From contig JAJTXY010000034.1 of the NCBI GenBank assembly GCA_021463865.1, forward strand, positions 1 to 45,164: a DNA stretch of 45,164 nt, written 5' to 3'. Origin of the DNA: Anaerolineae bacterium. Lineage in GTDB: Bacteria; Chloroflexota; Anaerolineae; Aggregatilineales; J027. The notes beneath the pieces were generated by a model, which was given only the letters and a program-made list of their open reading frames with translations, had not been told where the DNA came from and made no database searches. Below, piece by piece: positions 18,172 to 27,002 of the stretch (its first letter is position 1; every line of letters begins with the position of its first letter). Both the position numbers and the translations under genes were made by a program.

Positions 18172-19407
18172 ATGAACTACCCCAATAATCCTGCTGCCCA
18201 ATCGCAAATGCGTACCAATTTCCGTGAGGCCGATTTAGAAGTGGTCATGGAACATATCCATGCAGGTAAATCAGTGGAAATTATTGGCTTGGGCAGCGTC
18301 GGCAAATCGAATTTTATCCGGCGGCTGATGCGCAAAGATGTGCAAGATCGCTATCTCTATCAGTTATATCAGGAGCAATCCCATTGCATTTTTATCGGGA
18401 TTGATGCCAACAGTCTATTAGAGCCGATGCCGAGCGCGTTTGACCCAACCGTGCCTTCTGGTTGGTCGGGCTATGAATTGATTGCCTCGCGTCTATTGCA
18501 AGCCGTTATGGATAATCAACTGGTGGCCCATATCACCAATCCCAAAGATGCCTCGCACCCTGAATCACTTTACGCGCTCTATCATAAAATTTGGCCTAGC
18601 GAAACCGCCCACAGCAACACCCATATTGTGGCCTTCCGCTATTTGGAAGATTTGGTGCATCGGATTTTTGCCGGATCAAATCATGGCTTCCGTCTCATTT
18701 TCATTTTTGACGAATTTGAAAAAATGCTGCGCGAACTGCCCCCACGCTTTTTCCAGAGCCTCCGCAGCCTGCGCGATCAATATAAAGACCGCATCATATA
18801 CATCACTACCGCCCGCCAAATATTGCCGCTGCTGGTCGCCGAGGAACTGCATGTCGAATATGAGGCGTTTTTCGATTTATTTGTGGATACCCGCCATTTT
18901 TTGCTGCCCTATCGCCCCTCCGACGCCGAGCAGACTTTCCAACGCATGTCTACCCGCCAAGATTATTCACCGCCGCCTGCTGGAATTCGTGAGCAAATGA
19001 TGATGGCGACAGGGAGACATGCCGGATTGTTGCGTGCCGCATTTTCCGCATGGGAGCCAAAAAAACTCATTTACGAAGGCATGAAAGATGTCCAAGTCGT
19101 CGCTACCCTGCTCGACTTGCCCGCCATCCAAGAAGAATGTGGCACGATCTGGCGCAGTTTGTCGAATCGTGAGCGGCGTATCCTTTTTGAAATGACCCGT
19201 ATGAAGCATCAGGGCAAATTCGCGGAATACAACATGCTCAACCCGATGGTAAATCTCTTGGTTCAAAAGGGGATTTTGTTGGAACAAAACAGCATGAGTT
19301 ACGATGACATTCGTCCGCCCGTGTTCGCAGGTTTCCTGTTTATGTCTATCCCATCCAGCACCAATCCCGATGCCGACAGTGAGCAATTGTTTAACCTAGC
19401 ATGGTGA
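18172..19407 (+). CDS. P-loop ATPase, AAA/STAND-like, with C-terminal winged-helix-like region
   Basis: 411 aa from the ATG at 18172, chosen over an upstream TTG because AGAAGG stands 7 nt before it. Walker A is GLGSVGKS (39-46) and Walker B is RLIFIFDEFEKM (about D180-E181), with a likely sensor in YITTARQ. The C-terminal ~110 residues (ERRILFEMTRMKHQGKFAEYNMLNPMV onward) read like a winged helix. The layout is that of archaeal/bacterial MNS-type STAND ATPases, which act as switches, but no partner or effector domain is fused. It is 9 bp upstream of nfi, so probably cotranscribed. Confidence 0.82.
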   Translation: MNYPNNPAAQSQMRTNFREADLEVVMEHIHAGKSVEIIGLGSVGKSNFIRRLMRKDVQDRYLYQLYQEQSHCIFIGIDANSLLEPMPSAFDPTVPSGWSGYELIASRLLQAVMDNQLVAHITNPKDASHPESLYALYHKIWPSETAHSNTHIVAFRYLEDLVHRIFAGSNHGFRLIFIFDEFEKMLRELPPRFFQSLRSLRDQYKDRIIYITTARQILPLLVAEELHVEYEAFFDLFVDTRHFLLPYRPSDAEQTFQRMSTRQDYSPPPAGIREQMMMATGRHAGLLRAAFSAWEPKKLIYEGMKDVQVVATLLDLPAIQEECGTIWRSLSNRERRILFEMTRMKHQGKFAEYNMLNPMVNLLVQKGILLEQNSMSYDDIRPPVFAGFLFMSIPSSTNPDADSEQLFNLAW

Positions 19408-19416
19408 GGATATTAA

Positions 19417-20088
19417 ATGATGCCCGTGCAACATCGCTGGGATTTAATGCCTGCCCAAGCCATCACCCTCCAAAAAGAATTGGCGGGTCAGGTAGATACA
19501 TTCACTCCGATTGACCTTGACCATCTAAAATTAGTTGCTGGGGTGGATGTCAGCGTCAAGAACAACATCAGTCATGCCGCAGTGGTGGTGATGAGGTATC
19601 CCGATTTCGAAATTTTGGAAGCCGTCACCGCTACCATGCCGACCAAGTTCCCCTATATCCCCGGCTTATTGTCGTTTCGGGAAGGGGAGGTCATTTTGGA
19701 GGCGCACCAACAACTCCAATTGACACCGGATGTCTATATCTTTGACGGCATGGGAATCGCGCACCCCCGACGTTTGGGCATCGCGGCGCATATAGGCCTC
19801 TGGTTAGATCGGCCTACGGTGGGGTGTGGCAAAACCCATCTCTACGGCAAATATACCGAACCCGGCCCAGAGCGTGGCAGCATGTCGCCCCTGACGGTAC
19901 AGCGCAAAGACCACACCGAAATCATCGGGATGGTCTTACGCACTCGCCAGAATGTAAAGTCCGTCTACATTTCCCCCGGCAATCATGCCACTGTCGAAAG
20001 CGCCGTCGAATTAATCTTGCGCTGTACCACGCGCTATCGTCTGCCTGAACCCATCCGCGCTGCCCATAACACTGCCGGACAATTTTAG
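19417..20088 (+). CDS. nfi: Endonuclease V (deoxyinosine 3'-endonuclease)
   Basis: 223 aa. Family motifs in order: VAGVDVSV (Asp44), PYIPGLLSFREG (Glu89), DGMGIAHPRRLGIAAH (Asp110, His116) and the following THLYGKY segment. The metal-binding acidic residues are all present, so it should nick DNA one base 3' of deoxyinosine. The usual His of the DGHG motif is Met112 here. The ATG at 19417 has GAGGA 7 nt upstream; a second ATG follows at once. It follows the P-loop ATPase closely and converges on the ABC transporter operon. Confidence 0.95.
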   Translation: MMPVQHRWDLMPAQAITLQKELAGQVDTFTPIDLDHLKLVAGVDVSVKNNISHAAVVVMRYPDFEILEAVTATMPTKFPYIPGLLSFREGEVILEAHQQLQLTPDVYIFDGMGIAHPRRLGIAAHIGLWLDRPTVGCGKTHLYGKYTEPGPERGSMSPLTVQRKDHTEIIGMVLRTRQNVKSVYISPGNHATVESAVELILRCTTRYRLPEPIRAAHNTAGQF

Positions 20089-20102
20089 AGCCGGATGTTG
20101 AC

Positions 20103-20135
20103 AACAAACAAAATGAGCGCAGTCAGTGACCACGC
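20103..20135 (-). terminator. Weak terminator candidate between nfi and the ABC operon
   Basis: A 5-bp stem (GAGCG/CGCTC) lies between the two convergent genes. On the minus strand it is followed by ATTTTGTTTGTTG. The stem is short. Confidence 0.35.
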
Positions 20136-20163
20136 TCCATAAAAAATGCTGTTCTGTTTCGGG

Positions 20164-21243
20164 TTATTCCACCATTGCCACATTCATATTAATCAATGGG
20201 CCGGGATCGAGGTGAATATAGTCGCCTGTGCGGAAATGACAGGCCGCCATGTGCCCAGCTTGTCCCGGTACTTCCAACAAACGGGGATGTTCGGTCTTGC
20301 AAATATCCTGTGCAATCGGGCAACGCGGGTGGAAACGACAACCGCTGGGCGGATTAATCGCGTTAGGGATTTCACCACGTGGCATTGGGGCAGGGCGACG
20401 GAAGCGTGGGTCTGGCACGGGCACAGCCGCCAGCAACGCCTCAGTATAGGGGTGCTTTGGATTGGTATAAACCGTTCTGATATCACCCACTTCGATGATC
20501 TCACCCAAATACATAATCGCAATCCGGTCACAGATATATTTGGCCGTCGCAAGGTCGTGGGTAATAAACAGATACGTCAGGCCAAATTCACGCTGAAGTT
20601 GTACCATCAAATCCAACAAAATCGCCTTCACCGACACATCCGCCATCGCAATCGGCTCGTCCGCCAAAATCAATTTCGGCTGCATCACCAAGGCCCGTGC
20701 AATTACTGCACGCTGGCGCTGACCACCCGAAATCTGATGGGGATAGCGATCAAAATAAGCATCACCGGGGGTTAACCCAACCTTTTCGAATATTTCACTG
20801 ACGCGGTGACGAAATTCCTGTTGGCTGTTTACTAGACGATGAATTTTAAGGCCGTGCCCAACACCTTCACCCAACGACATGCGCGGGTTCAGACTTGCCA
20901 TCGGGTCTTGGAAAATCACCTGCATGTAGCGGCGCATTTTCCGTAACTCTTCGCCACTGAGATTGTTCAGGTGGACATCCTCAAAAACGACTTCGCCTTC
21001 GGTTGGTTCTAATAGACCAACCCCCAAACGGCCTGTGGTAGATTTGCCCGAACCGGATTCGCCAACCAAGCCAAAAACTTTACCCTGCTCAATTTCAAAT
21101 GAGACCCCGTCTACAGCATGGACATATTGCTGCTCACCAACCCGCATGATTTGTTGAAGCAGGTCACGTTTCACCGGGAAATATTTTTTAACGTCTTGCA
21201 GCCGTAAGATCGTATTGCTGCTGGAAGAATTATTTTCACTCAT
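20164..21243 (-). CDS. Peptide/nickel-type ABC transporter ATP-binding protein (OppF/DppF-like)
   Basis: 359 aa. Walker A GESGSGKST, the signature SGGQRQR and Walker B LILADEPIAMADVS are all present. The C-terminal oligo/dipeptide extension carries the cysteine motif (CRFHPRCPIAQDIC) typical of OppD/OppF and proposed to hold an Fe-S cluster. It pairs with the next ATPase to power import through the two permeases. The family's usual 'DEP-S-LD' is DEPIAMADVS here, an uncommon D-loop region. It is the last gene of the five-gene operon, 10 bp after its neighbour's stop. Confidence 0.93.
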   Translation of the reverse strand: MSENNSSSSNTILRLQDVKKYFPVKRDLLQQIMRVGEQQYVHAVDGVSFEIEQGKVFGLVGESGSGKSTTGRLGVGLLEPTEGEVVFEDVHLNNLSGEELRKMRRYMQVIFQDPMASLNPRMSLGEGVGHGLKIHRLVNSQQEFRHRVSEIFEKVGLTPGDAYFDRYPHQISGGQRQRAVIARALVMQPKLILADEPIAMADVSVKAILLDLMVQLQREFGLTYLFITHDLATAKYICDRIAIMYLGEIIEVGDIRTVYTNPKHPYTEALLAAVPVPDPRFRRPAPMPRGEIPNAINPPSGCRFHPRCPIAQDICKTEHPRLLEVPGQAGHMAACHFRTGDYIHLDPGPLINMNVAMVE

Positions 21244-21253
21244 AGCACTCTAT

Positions 21254-22327
21254 TTAATACCGCCTTGCCTGCGTTGCGCCTTGATATTCTTGATGCAGCC
21301 AGCATGACGCCAGATGCTTGTCATAACCGCCGACTTGCTCATCCCCTTCGCCAATTTCATCCACCCGCACCAGCCATGGCTGCTTTTGATGGCAAATATC
21401 CATAACATGCGGGCAGCGCGGATGAAAACGACAGCCGCTGGGGGGCATCACCAAATTCGGTGGTGTCCCATCCATACGATACAGGTCTTGGCTATCCATC
21501 GCAATATTTGGCACACTCCGCAGCAAGCCCTGTGTATACGGATGTTTAGGATTGTGGAACAATTCATCTACATTCGCAACTTCGGCCAAGCGTCCGGCAT
21601 ACATCACTGCGACCCGATCCGCCAATTCTGCCACAATGCCGATATTATGCGTCACCAGCAAAATCGTCAGGCCAAATTCGTCTTTGAGTTCGCGCAGCAG
21701 ATCCAAAAATTGGGCCTCGACGATCACATCCAGCGAAGTCGTCGCTTCGTCGGCAATGATGATATTGGCCTTGAGCGCGAGGGCCAAACCAATCATCACA
21801 CGTTGGCGCATCCCCCCCGAAAGCTGATGGGGATATTCTTTTAAGCGTCTCCGACCTATTCCCAGCCGCTCCATCAACGATTCCGAACGAGACAACGCCT
21901 CATCTTTGCTGATGTTTGGCTCATGTACGCGGATGGCTTCGATGATGTGATTATCAATGCGCTGCACCGGATTGAGCGAGGTCATGGGGTCTTGGAAAAT
22001 CATACTGATTTGTTTGCCCCGTACATCGCGCATCTGATTTTCGTCATACGCCATCAAGTCTTGATTTTTGAAAATCAACTGGCCTTTGGTGATACGACCC
22101 GGCGATGGAATCATCCGCATAATCGCCTTGCCGAGGGTGGATTTGCCCGAACCGGATTCACCGACCAACCCCAACACTTCCCCCTTATACAGGTCAAGCG
22201 ATAAGGTATCAATCGCGCTCAAGACCCCACGTCGGGTTTGATACTCCACGCTTAGATCACGGATAGAGAGGATAATTTCTTGTTTATTGACCTGACTGTG
22301 ATCAGGCACGACTTGAAAAAGTGACAT
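21254..22327 (-). CDS. Peptide/nickel-type ABC transporter ATP-binding protein (OppD/DppD-like)
   Basis: 357 aa. Walker A GESGSGKSTLG, signature LSGGMRQR, Walker B IIIADEATTSLDV and the H-loop LLVTHN are intact. The C-terminal oligopeptide extension has CRFHPRCPHVMDIC. The start has an excellent ribosome site (TTAGGAGGGG). It lies 11 bp downstream of the second permease gene. Confidence 0.94.
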   Translation of the reverse strand: MSLFQVVPDHSQVNKQEIILSIRDLSVEYQTRRGVLSAIDTLSLDLYKGEVLGLVGESGSGKSTLGKAIMRMIPSPGRITKGQLIFKNQDLMAYDENQMRDVRGKQISMIFQDPMTSLNPVQRIDNHIIEAIRVHEPNISKDEALSRSESLMERLGIGRRRLKEYPHQLSGGMRQRVMIGLALALKANIIIADEATTSLDVIVEAQFLDLLRELKDEFGLTILLVTHNIGIVAELADRVAVMYAGRLAEVANVDELFHNPKHPYTQGLLRSVPNIAMDSQDLYRMDGTPPNLVMPPSGCRFHPRCPHVMDICHQKQPWLVRVDEIGEGDEQVGGYDKHLASCWLHQEYQGATQARRY

Positions 22328-22338
22328 GGCATCCCCTC

Positions 22339-23772
22339 CTAAGCCCGATTCAGGCGCGGGTTCAAAATTTCGCTGAGGCTTTCGCCCAACATGCTAAAGC
22401 ATAAAGTTAGCAGGGCAATCGCAAGGCCGGGGAACGTCACCAACCACCATTCGCCACCGACGACGAATTGGCTGCCTTTGGAGAGGTCAACGCCCCAATC
22501 CGGCACCGTCTCTGGCAAACCCAGACCGAGAAATGCCAGACCCGCCCCTGTCAAAATCGCGTCGGCAACATTAATGGAGAAAATCACCACCACCGAGGCC
22601 ACGACATTCGGAAACACATAGCGGATCAAAATAATGGGATTGGTTGCCCCCAGACTCTTGGCTGCTTCAACATAGGCCACTTCACGAATCGCCAAGGTTT
22701 GCGAACGCACCAAGCGGAAATACGTTGGCACATAAATCACGGCAATTGCAAGGATAATGTTCCCAATACCCGGCCCCAAGACGGCGGCAATCGCAATCGC
22801 CAGCACCAAGCCGGGGAAGGCATATAGGCTGTCCATAATGAGCGATAGCACACGATCCAAAACCCCACCGAGATAGCCGCTGATAAGGCCCAACGGAATC
22901 CCAAATAGGCAGGAGCAAATCGCGGCGCTAATGCCAATTAACAAAGTGTTCTGCGTACCATAAATCAGGCGGCTAAACACATCGTACCCCAACAAATTCG
23001 TACCGAATAGGAAACCCCCTTGATGAGTAGGGCCAACCGTCCCGACGATCCGTAAATTCGGATATTCGGATACCAGATCCCGAAATTGGGTTTCCTCACC
23101 GACAATCGCCACCAACGGGCGACCTCGTTCAGCCGTCACATCCGAGGTAGACAACAATTCAAGGGCCTCAATTGGCTCCAATCCGGTTGCTTCACGGTTG
23201 ACCTCAACTCGAATGCCAGCCGTATCACGTTCTTGCCCCACGATACGGTTGGCTTTTTCATCAATCGCCCCGACACTCTTGGCATTGCTAGTACGTTCAA
23301 TCAACTCGCCCGTGTTGATGTCATAACCTATGTCGGCAAAATTTTCATACGGGAGTTCAGTCCGCGTAATCAAGATATAACTGGCTGGGACTTCGCGTGG
23401 GCCTAAACGGGCGGGGCCAGCTTCTTCGTCGTAGACGTAAGGCGCAAGATATTCTGGGACAATACCGACGATGATAAACAGCACCAGTACCAACCCGCTT
23501 ATTATTGCTAACCACCAGTCAGTCCCATGCCAACGGCGGGCTTCGCGCACGGTGCGGCTAGATAGGATTAGGCCCGTTACGGCCACGACATTCAGTATCG
23601 CCCAAAATTGGAGGATGCCTTTGACCCCCTCAACATCCAGCGCAAAATACAAAAACGCGAGGAGGGCTGCAATCAGCAGACTGACCCCGCCCCATATACG
23701 CCACGTTTTGCGGATAGTGCCCATCAGGGAGGCACGCGGTTGAACAAATATTTCTGCGGTTGTGGTTGCCAT
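22339..23772 (-). CDS. ABC transporter permease (OppC/DppC-like) with long extracytoplasmic insertion
   Basis: 477 aa, much longer than the usual ~300. Three N-terminal membrane segments (about residues 25-120) are followed by about 140 soluble residues (about 125-270). The standard permease core then starts around GTNLLGYDVFSRLIYGTQNT. The EAA loop that contacts the ATPases is EAAKSLGATNPIILIRYVFPN. In typical OppC-type proteins a single helix precedes a short linker, so the insertion is unusual and faces the outside. SD AGGAAAA before ATG 23772. Confidence 0.92.
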   Translation of the reverse strand: MATTTAEIFVQPRASLMGTIRKTWRIWGGVSLLIAALLAFLYFALDVEGVKGILQFWAILNVVAVTGLILSSRTVREARRWHGTDWWLAIISGLVLVLFIIVGIVPEYLAPYVYDEEAGPARLGPREVPASYILITRTELPYENFADIGYDINTGELIERTSNAKSVGAIDEKANRIVGQERDTAGIRVEVNREATGLEPIEALELLSTSDVTAERGRPLVAIVGEETQFRDLVSEYPNLRIVGTVGPTHQGGFLFGTNLLGYDVFSRLIYGTQNTLLIGISAAICSCLFGIPLGLISGYLGGVLDRVLSLIMDSLYAFPGLVLAIAIAAVLGPGIGNIILAIAVIYVPTYFRLVRSQTLAIREVAYVEAAKSLGATNPIILIRYVFPNVVASVVVIFSINVADAILTGAGLAFLGLGLPETVPDWGVDLSKGSQFVVGGEWWLVTFPGLAIALLTLCFSMLGESLSEILNPRLNRA

Positions 23773-23783
23773 AATTTGTTTTC

Positions 23784-24887
23784 CTAAAACCGAATACGTG
23801 GGTCAATAAACGCATAGAGAATGTCAGTTAGGGTACTCATGACACCCACTGTGATGGCAAACACCACTACCGCCCCTTGTACGACCGGATAATCACGTAG
23901 GGCGATCCCATCGCGCAGCAATTTACCCAGTCCATCCCATGAGAACGTGGTTTCCGTCAGTACGGCCCCCGCCAGTAGCACCGCAACTTGCAGTCCAATG
24001 AGGGTCATAATGGGAATGAAAGAGTTTCGCAGGGCATGGAAATAGACGACTTTGCGTTCCGGTACCCCTCTCGCACGCGAGGCAGTCACATAGTCTTCTT
24101 GTAATATTTCGACCATATTGGAACGGGTCAGGCGGATGAACACCCCTACCAACGCCACTGTCAGCGTAATAGTTGGTAATATAAGGTGCTTCAAAACATC
24201 CCCAAAGGCTTTCCAATGACCCGCCAGCAGGGTGTCTATCAAATAAAAATTGGTCCTATGTTCAAATTCATTGACATAACCCGGATTAATCCGTTGGGCA
24301 ACGGGCAATATATTGAATTCACGCGCAAACACAATTTGCAACATTAGCCCTAGCCAAAAAATGGGGACTGCATAGGCAATGACGCTGGTAATACGAAATG
24401 CATAATCCATCGTGCTTTTGTGTCTATTGGCGGAAAGCGCACCGCTGGAAATACCAAACAGGAGCATGAGTATAATTGAGGGGATGACCAATTCAATTGT
24501 TGCCGGAAAACGTCGCCCGATAATTTCTGTCACTGGCCGATCCAACTCTACATTATTGGAAACCCCCAAATCACCGCGCACAATGTCGGTAAGGTAATCC
24601 CAATATTGCTCGTGAATCGGGCGATCTAGACCAGCCCGTTCGCGTAATCGTTCGAGAGTCGCTTGGTCAGTACCGGGTTTTAAGCGGGTCGAGATTGGAT
24701 CGCCGGGTAAGATACGCATCATGACAAACACCAGCGTCACCAATACCCAGATCATCGGCACCACCAATAATAAACGTGTGATGACATAATTTCGTAGTGA
24801 ACGGCTGCCGGTCAGGATTGCATAGAGCAAAAACAGACCGATAATCAGCAATCCCCCCCCGCATATTGTGCCAAATGTGAGTTCCAT
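23784..24887 (-). CDS. ABC transporter permease (OppB/DppB-like)
   Basis: 367 aa. The family opening (TRLLLVVPMIWVLVTLVFVMMRILPGDP) is preceded by one extra hydrophobic segment of about 25 residues. The EAA loop reads TASRARGVPERKVVYFHALRNSFIPI, and the C-terminus ends in the usual DPRIRF. It forms the membrane channel with the OppC-like subunit, whose gene starts 11 bp downstream. Confidence 0.93.
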   Translation of the reverse strand: MELTFGTICGGGLLIIGLFLLYAILTGSRSLRNYVITRLLLVVPMIWVLVTLVFVMMRILPGDPISTRLKPGTDQATLERLRERAGLDRPIHEQYWDYLTDIVRGDLGVSNNVELDRPVTEIIGRRFPATIELVIPSIILMLLFGISSGALSANRHKSTMDYAFRITSVIAYAVPIFWLGLMLQIVFAREFNILPVAQRINPGYVNEFEHRTNFYLIDTLLAGHWKAFGDVLKHLILPTITLTVALVGVFIRLTRSNMVEILQEDYVTASRARGVPERKVVYFHALRNSFIPIMTLIGLQVAVLLAGAVLTETTFSWDGLGKLLRDGIALRDYPVVQGAVVVFAITVGVMSTLTDILYAFIDPRIRF

Positions 24888-24943
24888 AGCTGCAAAGCCT
24901 TACTTTTACAAAATGTTTTTAAACTTTTGCAGATTATACAAGA

Positions 24944-24988
24944 AAGAGAGGGACGTGCTAGACTTTGAAATCCAACACGTCCCCTCCC
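24944..24988 (-). promoter_or_regulatory. Intra-operon hairpin between binding protein and permease genes
   Basis: A stem with 8 perfect pairs (GGGACGTG/CACGTCCC) plus flanking GAGG/CTC pairs sits in the 131-bp gap. It is followed on the minus strand by TTTCTTG. In such operons a hairpin here often protects or partly terminates the binding-protein mRNA, giving excess binding protein. A perfect TATAAT (minus strand, just after it) has no good -35. Confidence 0.6.
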
Positions 24989-25018
24989 TAATTTTGCATT
25001 CAACTAACTGCTACGCGC

Positions 25019-26599
25019 TTATTCAACGGGTTGTAGCAAACGATATTCCAGTACCAGCGGCGCTCCAACGATCACATTGGTAACACGAGTGACGTTCCAC
25101 ACCATATATTCTGGGCTAGTCACCAACGGGATAGTGGGTACTTGTTCCGCATAGTAGTCTTGGAGTACAGCTAGGGCTTCTTCACGATCATCGGTGGCAG
25201 CCCGTGACTGTGAGATGAGTTCGTCCATTTGCGGATCATTAAAATTGATGCCCAAACCAACCGAGTCAATGCTGCGAGCAAATGGCGCAATGTAGTTGTC
25301 GGCGTCTGGATAGTCGAAGAACCAGCCGAGGAAGAAGAATGGATATTCACCAGCTGTAGCAGCGGGGCGATAACTGCTCCACTCTTGGCTTTGGAGTGTG
25401 ATTTCAACCAAACCCGTTTCTTCAATCTGTTCCTTCACAATTGCCATCGCGTCGGTAGACCAACCACCATAGCGGTCAGGTGGGAACCACAATTCGATTT
25501 GCAGTTTGTTGTCAGCGCTATAGCCTGCTTCAGTCAAGTCAGCAATTGCACCTTCCAGATCACGCACGTCATACAGATCAAGATAACTTTCGGTAGCACC
25601 AGCAAAGCCGGGAGGTACCATGCTGTAAATTGGATTGGCAAGGCCGCCGATTGCACGATCAACAATTTCATCGCGGTCAACTGCTTTGGCAAACGCGCTG
25701 CGTACTAACACGTTATTTACGGGTTCTTTTGTAACATTGAACGCCAAGTAACGGATGCCACCCGGTAGGGTAATGGCTTCAAGTTCTTCTGTTTCTCCAA
25801 GACGTTCTACTTCCGTAGCCGTTACGGTACGCCATGCCATATCAATATCACCATTTTCAATAGCAAGCGTCAATTGAGAGTCATCCTCATAGTAAGTGAA
25901 AATCACTTCCTCATAGGCAGGTGCTTCACCATAATAATTGGGATTGACTTGGAAGGTTGCTTCTTCGCTGATGGTATAACTCACCAGTTGATAGGGGCCA
26001 ACACCATGCATCGCTGGCGGGGTATTGTTGATAGCATCCATCGGAAGATCGCCTTCTTGGAAGGGATAGAACGCTGGCATTGAGCACATTTTGATGTTGA
26101 AAAGGGGGTCGGGTTCACTCAAAGTGAAAACGACGGTGTTGGGGTCGCTGCCGGGAGCCACATTCGTCACCAAGTTAATCAAACCATACACACTCCCTTG
26201 CAGGGCTAGGCTGCGGTTTGCCCACTGTGAGTAGATTTCAGGGGTCAGCACAGTGCCGTCGGGGAACATGGCATCATCACGCAGAGTGAAGGTGTAGGTC
26301 AACCCATCCTCGGAGCGCACTGGGAAGTCAAGTGCCAGACGCGGTTCGCAGTCGGTGCTACCGGGGATGTAGGCCAACAAACCTTCGGACACGTTGCGCA
26401 GAATTTCCCAGTCATGGAAAGAGTAGGCCTCAGCCGGGTCAAGGGATGAAATGTCGTCGGTGGTGCCGATGACCAGACGAGTGACATCTTGACGGGTCGC
26501 CGCTGATTTTTGTTCAACGGGCTGATTGGCACTGACGATACCAACACCGATGGTCGTGACCAAAAGTGCAAGTACCAGCAAAAGGCTAATACGCTTCAT
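25019..26599 (-). CDS. Peptide/nickel-type ABC transporter substrate-binding protein (SBP_bac_5)
   Basis: 526 aa with a Sec signal peptide (hydrophobic core 5-20, likely cut after VSA). There is no lipobox cysteine, so it is not an obvious lipoprotein, although the organism is probably a monoderm-like Chloroflexota. Family features: ISSLDPAEAYSFHDWEILRNVSEGLL near the N-terminus, YTFTLRDDAMFPDGT, GVGPYQLVSY, and the closing segment AEQVPTIPLVTSPEYMVWN. The substrate cannot be read from sequence; peptides, dipeptides or oligosaccharides are all possible. The ATG at 26599 has AGGAG 9 nt upstream. It is the first gene of the operon. Confidence 0.94.
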   Translation of the reverse strand: MKRISLLLVLALLVTTIGVGIVSANQPVEQKSAATRQDVTRLVIGTTDDISSLDPAEAYSFHDWEILRNVSEGLLAYIPGSTDCEPRLALDFPVRSEDGLTYTFTLRDDAMFPDGTVLTPEIYSQWANRSLALQGSVYGLINLVTNVAPGSDPNTVVFTLSEPDPLFNIKMCSMPAFYPFQEGDLPMDAINNTPPAMHGVGPYQLVSYTISEEATFQVNPNYYGEAPAYEEVIFTYYEDDSQLTLAIENGDIDMAWRTVTATEVERLGETEELEAITLPGGIRYLAFNVTKEPVNNVLVRSAFAKAVDRDEIVDRAIGGLANPIYSMVPPGFAGATESYLDLYDVRDLEGAIADLTEAGYSADNKLQIELWFPPDRYGGWSTDAMAIVKEQIEETGLVEITLQSQEWSSYRPAATAGEYPFFFLGWFFDYPDADNYIAPFARSIDSVGLGINFNDPQMDELISQSRAATDDREEALAVLQDYYAEQVPTIPLVTSPEYMVWNVTRVTNVIVGAPLVLEYRLLQPVE

Positions 26600-27002
26600 T
26601 GTTTTTATCTCCTGAAAAGTGATGCACTAACTTAATTGGGTGAGGCAAGCTAAGGTACGGAAATTGGTTTATGAGTGTCCCCTCCTTTGAGACATGCGCT
26701 AATTTTCACATCTCAATGGCAGGATTTAAACTGCCGTTGAAAAGTATATCCAAATTCCAAGCTGTCAACCATAAATTAATTTGGCATTTACATAACTACC
26801 AGATAATTTTCTATAAAGTTCAACCCGCTCATTTCAGCGTTTTAACCAAGAGTTAAAAAATCACAAATTTTTCGGTTGTTCATTACGGAGAATTAATTTA
26901 TCATAAATAGAGGGGTCTGTGTAAATTTATATCTTGTGCTAAAATAATGTTTGAGGTTGCTTTTTTGTTTGTTATCTAATGTCCTCATGGAGTTAAGACT
27001 GA
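26600..27002. promoter_or_regulatory. AT-rich divergent regulatory region
   Basis: 403 bp without a gene, between the ABC operon and the threonine synthase-like fusion. Minus strand: a consensus TTGACA (26763-26768) with TATACT (26743-26748), only 14 nt apart. Plus strand: an extended -10 TGCTAAAAT (26938-26945) about 57 bp before the ATG at 27003, with no clear -35. The centre is strikingly AT-rich. Confidence 0.4.
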
